Shown here in pieces: positions 60,334 to 64,000 of a stretch of DNA of 64,000 nt. The translations under genes were made by a program, and so were the position numbers. Under the pieces are notes generated by a model. It did no database searches. It was not told the DNA's origin and was given only the letters and a program-made list of their open reading frames with translations. The DNA comes from Streptomyces sp. ALI-76-A (GTDB taxonomy: Bacteria; Actinomycetota; Actinomycetes; Streptomycetales; Streptomycetaceae): the NCBI RefSeq assembly GCF_030287445.1, contig NZ_JASVWB010000004.1, forward strand, positions 1,116,001 through 1,180,000. Reading direction: 5' to 3'. Positions within the stretch are counted from its first letter, which is position 1. Every line of letters starts with the position of its first letter.

Positions 60334-61084
60334 TTTGAGCACGCAGGCGCAGAAGTACTCACCTGTGGATCAGTTGCATCTGATCCACCCCTTGTGTCAC
60401 AACCACCGGTGCCCATGGACCCGCGACACCACCGTCCACAGCGGAAAACTCCGGCAGCCGGGAACGCCTCAGCAGCTCGTTCGTGCCGTAGTCCGGGTGG
60501 CGTGCACCACCGCCGGCCCGGCTTCGCGCCGTCTTCCGCCCTGCAGACATACGAAGGGGCGAGAATCGACGCGCCGGGCTTCTCGGCAGCGGCGGCGTAG
60601 GCAGGTGCCGTGGCACGCCGGCGGCGATGCCCTCGTCCGGGCGGTACACGCGCCGGCTCGCTGGCTTGGCCTCACTTTGGCATGAATGGGTCGATCTAGG
60701 ATCTTGTGCTGTCTGCTCTCAACTCCTAGGATCCCTGCCGTCCGAAGGATCGGTTCACGTTCGCAGTACCGAACACGCCCGGCCGGAGCGGCTTGCGCAT
60801 GGCGCACATGCCGGGCATGACAGCACCCGCAGTATCCGTACCAGTAAGGCTCTCCCCCACACACCAAGTGCCGGACCTGGAAGGGCTCACCCGGCATTCG
60901 TGCGGCGAGCCCCGATCGCCTCCCGGAGCATCGTGTGACATCACCCGCACCATGCCCACGCCCGCGCCTGTGCCGCGCGGCCGTGGTCCTCCTATTAGGC
61001 CTGGCGCGGCCGGCCCGTCGTCCAACGCGTAGGCCTTGCCTGGGGCACGTCGTACCCCAGCCCCGTCCTGCCGCTCCCCGCCCC
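60334..61084. other. Gap of about 750 bp, no intact gene
   Basis: Open frames on both strands lack motifs and ribosome sites. It holds the hairpin at 60365-60388 and a direct repeat CTAGGATC at about 60696 and 60727. Likely decayed DNA. Confidence 0.4.
60365..60388. terminator. Stem-loop after the TetR gene
   Basis: GTGGATCAG (60365-60373) pairs perfectly with CTGATCCAC (60380-60388), loop TTGCAT, 32 bases after the TetR stop. No long T run. Confidence 0.55.
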
Positions 61085-61610
61085 GCCAGGTCACCCCGCT
61101 GACCGGCGTCGACACCTTCGACGCCGGTCCGTGAAACCGAAGCGGGAAGGGAACCACACTCCGGACCACGACAAGTGGTCCGTCAACAACGGCCTTACCC
61201 TGCGCACCGCGCCGGCCACCAACCACCTGTACTGGGCCCGCAATACCCTCACCCACCGGATTCAGGGACCCACCTCCACCGCGACCATCCAGCTGGACTA
61301 CGCGACGATCCGCGACGGACAGCAACTGGAACACCACCGGCACCGGCACCGAAACGCGAGCGCCAACGTCACGGGCGGTCGCATCCGGCTGTGCACGGCC
61401 GTCGGCATCCGCCCCGGCGCCTCCCGCCGGGAACCTTCTCCTACAGCACCGACAGCTCCAACTTCACCCGCCTGGGCCCGCGTTCGCCATGGGCGACACC
61501 TGGCAGTTCTTCATGGGCCACCGCTTCGCCCTTCCCGACTACGCCACGCAGACACTCGGCGGCTCCGTCCGCATCGCAGGGTTCGCGCTGACCTCACCCC
61601 GAGCGCGGCA
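61085..61610 (+). pseudogene. GH43-type enzyme, decayed C-terminal domain
   Basis: Three frames together give the C-terminal beta-sandwich of beta-xylosidase-like GH43 proteins: LTGVDTFDAGP, EGNHTPDHDKWSVNNGLTLR, LYWARNTLTHRIQGPTSTAT, IQLDYATIRDGQ, an internal deletion, SWNTTGTGTE-type text in another frame, ASANVTGGRIRLCTAVGIRP, FSYSTDSSNFTRLGP, FAMGDTWQFFMGHRFALPDY, ATQTLGGSVRIAGFALTSP. The catalytic domain is missing. It lies just before the intact GH43 gene and in the same direction. Confidence 0.75.
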
Positions 61611-61676
61611 ACGTCCCCTCCCCGTATCTGACCAGCTGCTCAGTCCCCGACCCGCAGCACCAGGAAGGACCACGCC

Positions 61677-63572
61677 ATGGCCAGTACCGCCGTCCACAAA
61701 CCAACGGCTCACCCGACCGCAGTGAGATCACCCGCCACCGGTACGAGACGCACCCGGGCAGCCGCCTGGGTGGTGGGCCTCCTGCTGGTGTTCGCCGTCG
61801 TTCCCGCCGCGGTGCAGCCCACCGCGGCCAGGGCCGACAACCCGATCGTGCAGCACGTCTACACCGCCGACCCTTCCCCACTGGTGTACAACGGACGGGT
61901 CTACCTCTACACCGGGCACGACGAGGACGGCTCCACCTCCTTCGTGATGAAGGACTGGCGGGTGTGGTCCTCCGCCGACATGGTCAACTGGACCGACCAC
62001 GGCTCACCGCTCAGCCTGAACACCTTCAGCTGGGCGTCCACCGACGCGTGGGCGGGCCAGGCCGTCGAACGGGGCGGCAAGTTCTACTGGTACGTGCCGG
62101 TGACAGCCCGGGCCACCGGCCGGATGGCCATCGGCGTGGCGGTGTCGGACAGCCCCACCGGCCCGTTCCGGGACGCCCTCGGCCACCCGCTGATGGAGAA
62201 CACTGAGATCGACCCGACCGTCTTCATCGACGACGACGGCCAAGCCTACCTGTACTGGGGCAATCCGAACCTGTGGTACGTCAAGCTGAACGCGGACATG
62301 ACCTCCTACGCAGGCAGCCCCGCCCAAATTCCGCTCACCACCGCGGGGTTCGGAACCCGCACCGACAACCCCGACCGTCCCACGCTGTACGAGGAAGCAC
62401 CCTGGATCTACAAGCGCAACGGCCTGTACTACCTGGTGTATGCGGCCAGGTGCTGCTCGGAGTTCATCGCCTACTCCACGGCACCCAGCCCGACCGGGCC
62501 GTGGACCTACCGTGGAACAGTCATGCCCGCCCAGGGCAACAGCTTCACCAACCACGCGGGCATCGTGGACTTTCAGGGCAACTCGTATTTCTTCTACCAC
62601 AACGGCGCCCTCCCGGGCGGCGGCGGCTTCACCCGCTCGGTCGCAGTGGAGAAGTTCAGCTACAACGCCGACGGCACCATTCCAACGATCAATATGACGA
62701 CGGCCGGGGCGCCGCAGGCCGGCACGCTCGATCCTTATATCCGCCAGGAAGCCGAGACCGTCGCGTGGGGCAGCGGCATCGAAACCGAACCCTCCAGCGA
62801 GGGCGGGATGAACATCAGCTGGATCGAAGACGGCGATTACATCAAGGTCAAGGGCGTAGCATTCGGCACCGGTGCCAGCTCGTTCACCGCCAGGGTGGCC
62901 TCAAGCACCAGCGGCGGCCGAGTTGAGCTGCATCTGGACAGTCCTACTGGGCCAACGGTCGGGACATGCACTGTGTCGGGCACCGGAGGCTGGCAGACCT
63001 GGAGCACGGTCTCGTGCCCTGTTACCGGTGCAACCGGGACCCACGATCTTTACCTGCGCTTCGCCGGTGGCAGCGGGTACCTGTTCAATATGAACTGGTG
63101 GCAGTTCACCACCGGCCAGCCCACCTTCTCGTCAACCGCCGTCGCCCAGCACAGCGGGTACTGCCTGGACGACCCAAACCAGAGCACCGCCGACGGCACT
63201 CAGTACCGGCAGTACACCTGCGGCGCCGGTGAGGAACAGCGGTTCGACTTCGACCCGGTGCCAGGGGTGGCGGACACCTACACCCTGGTGAACCACCACA
63301 GCGGCAAGTGCCTCGACATCCGCGGCGTCTCCACCGCCGACGGCGCGGCGGTCCACCAGTGGACCTGCCACGGCGGCACGAACCAGCAGTTCACGCTGCG
63401 GCAGGTCGCCGCCAACGACTACCAGCTCGTCGCGGTGCACAGCGGCAAGTGCGTGGACGTCAGCGGGATCTCAACCGCCGTCGGAGCACTGGTCCACCAG
63501 TGGCCCTGTGACTCCGCCAGTGCCCTGGCCACCAAGAAGAACCAGGTCTGGCGCCTGACCGGCAAGAGCTGA
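61677..63572 (+). CDS. Secreted GH43-CBM6-ricin arabinoxylan-degrading enzyme
   Basis: A 631-residue exported enzyme from ATG 61677, with GGAAGGA upstream. Signal: AAAWVVGLLLVFAVVPAAVQ ending ARA at about 53. GH43 at ~55-345: YTADPSPLVYNGRVYLYTGH (base Asp), NTEIDPTVFIDDDGQAYLYW (modulating Asp) and TLYEEAPWIYKRNGLYYLVY (acid Glu). CBM6 at ~355-480: IRQEAETVAWGSGIETEPSS, GMNISWIEDGDYIKVKGVAF and YLFNMNWWQFT. Ricin B lectin at ~490-630: GYCLDDPNQSTADGTQYRQY, GKCLDIRGVSTADGAAVHQW, GKCVDVSGISTAVGALVHQW. It should act on arabinoxylan or xylo-oligosaccharides outside the cell, together with the GH62 enzyme. Complete, with a terminator at 63580. Confidence 0.95.
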   Translation: MASTAVHKPTAHPTAVRSPATGTRRTRAAAWVVGLLLVFAVVPAAVQPTAARADNPIVQHVYTADPSPLVYNGRVYLYTGHDEDGSTSFVMKDWRVWSSADMVNWTDHGSPLSLNTFSWASTDAWAGQAVERGGKFYWYVPVTARATGRMAIGVAVSDSPTGPFRDALGHPLMENTEIDPTVFIDDDGQAYLYWGNPNLWYVKLNADMTSYAGSPAQIPLTTAGFGTRTDNPDRPTLYEEAPWIYKRNGLYYLVYAARCCSEFIAYSTAPSPTGPWTYRGTVMPAQGNSFTNHAGIVDFQGNSYFFYHNGALPGGGGFTRSVAVEKFSYNADGTIPTINMTTAGAPQAGTLDPYIRQEAETVAWGSGIETEPSSEGGMNISWIEDGDYIKVKGVAFGTGASSFTARVASSTSGGRVELHLDSPTGPTVGTCTVSGTGGWQTWSTVSCPVTGATGTHDLYLRFAGGSGYLFNMNWWQFTTGQPTFSSTAVAQHSGYCLDDPNQSTADGTQYRQYTCGAGEEQRFDFDPVPGVADTYTLVNHHSGKCLDIRGVSTADGAAVHQWTCHGGTNQQFTLRQVAANDYQLVAVHSGKCVDVSGISTAVGALVHQWPCDSASALATKKNQVWRLTGKS

Positions 63573-63579
63573 ACCAACA

Positions 63580-63621
63580 CAGGGTCGGGCCCGGGCCGGC
63601 AACCCGGCGCCCGACCCTGTC
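63580..63621. terminator. Terminator of the GH43 gene
   Basis: ACAGGGTCGGGC (63580-63591) pairs with GCCCGACCCTGT (63610-63621), with an inner CCGGG/CCCGG stem. It lies 7 bases after the GH43 stop. Confidence 0.85.
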
Positions 63622-63929
63622 CAGGGCCTTTGCTGGCCGGGGTAGCCGATATACGCCACTGGACGAGCAGCAGTTTCAGCAGGTCAGGTCAGTTGCAGGC
63701 GGTTCTTGGTTCATCGCGCTTGCCCTCCGGTACTCGCGCCAATGCCGATCGAGCCGCACGGGCATGGCGACTGCCGCCCAAGTGGGCGGCTCCGTCGCGG
63801 CCTGGTACGCGGGACGTGTTCGCAGGTAAAGCGCGTGTGACGAAAGCGTTGACGGAACCATGGCCCCCGCTTATCTTCTGATCGCATTCACGAACCACGT
63901 TCGAAATCACGGACAGGGATGGTCCAGCA
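63622..63929. other. Intergenic region before the last gene
   Basis: No gene recognised; likely the promoter region of the gene at 63930. Confidence 0.4.
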
Positions 63930-64000
63930 TGCCACAGACGTCAGAGCAGCCCCCCGCCAGACGCCACAGATCCCTGATCCTGTGCGTGCTCGCCGTACTG
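63930..64000 (+). CDS. Partial gene, N-terminus of an exported or membrane protein
   Basis: The ATG at 63930 opens MPQTSEQPPARRHRSLILCV then LAVL at the window edge: a positively charged start followed by a hydrophobic run, as in signal peptides or membrane anchors. GGGA is about 10 bases upstream. The rest is outside the window, so the family is unknown. Confidence 0.5.

Noticed and set aside
60726..61349. 207-codon minus-strand frame
   Set aside because: Lies opposite the GH43 remnant and has no recognisable motif.

Overview
The window is high-GC actinobacterial DNA, almost certainly from Streptomyces or a close relative. Evidence: strong G/C bias at third codon positions, a SigB/SigF-type sigma factor with SpoIIE phosphatases and STAS proteins, an XRE/DUF5753 regulator, and secreted enzymes with ricin-type lectin tails. 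The density of insertion sequences, gene fragments and frameshifted genes points to an accessory region, such as a chromosome arm or a large plasmid. No rRNA, tRNA or CRISPR array was seen. I ran no searches; family names rest on motifs read by eye.

Left part (1-17 kb): a partner-switching stress-regulation zone. It holds a partial SpoIIE phosphatase, a STAS protein, two broken RsbW-like kinases around an XRE/DUF5753 regulator, and an intact set of sigma factor (11285-12133), SpoIIE phosphatase (12654-14129) and STAS protein (14144-14512). Between these lie a CitG/MdcB-like gene next to a secreted intradiol dioxygenase, a dead serine recombinase, an alpha/beta-hydrolase gene split by a roughly 1.2 kb element with inverted ends, an IS110 remnant, lasso-cyclase and rhodanese fragments, and a secreted EYKDEYKD-repeat protein.

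Middle part (17-26 kb): a small secreted protein with a readable promoter, a beta-carbonic anhydrase/SulP pair likely to handle bicarbonate, a dead ATP-dependent DNA ligase, a TerC protein with an extra zinc-ribbon tail, a RelE-like fragment, and a divergent SDR/MerR pair with a dyad between them.

Mobile part (26-54 kb): a cargo module (lipoprotein peptidase, membrane protein, TetR with a perfect 14-bp-arm operator) lies between two directly repeated IS5-type remnants. An intact IS21 element (31409-33773) has a 5-bp target duplication. Remnants of lutB/lutC, a terpene synthase, a conjugal translocase and a protein kinase follow. An IS3 element is split by two IS110-type elements. Three identical IS630 copies and two near-identical IS5 copies form IS5-IS630-IS630 and IS5-IS630 blocks around an island with a secreted peptidoglycan-binding protein.

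Right part (54-64 kb): a polysaccharide-degradation cluster, comprising an SGNH esterase with a ricin tail, a GH62 arabinofuranosidase with a ricin domain and operator-like dyads upstream, and a GH43-CBM6-ricin enzyme plus a decayed GH43 C-terminus. An aromatic amino-acid decarboxylase and a TetR regulator sit between. The two arabinoxylan-type enzymes and the esterase probably act together on plant cell-wall material outside the cell. I found no wholly new system. The best candidates for a second look are the cargo module at 26.3-30.7 kb, the split-hydrolase element at 7.5-8.7 kb and the TerC/zinc-ribbon protein.
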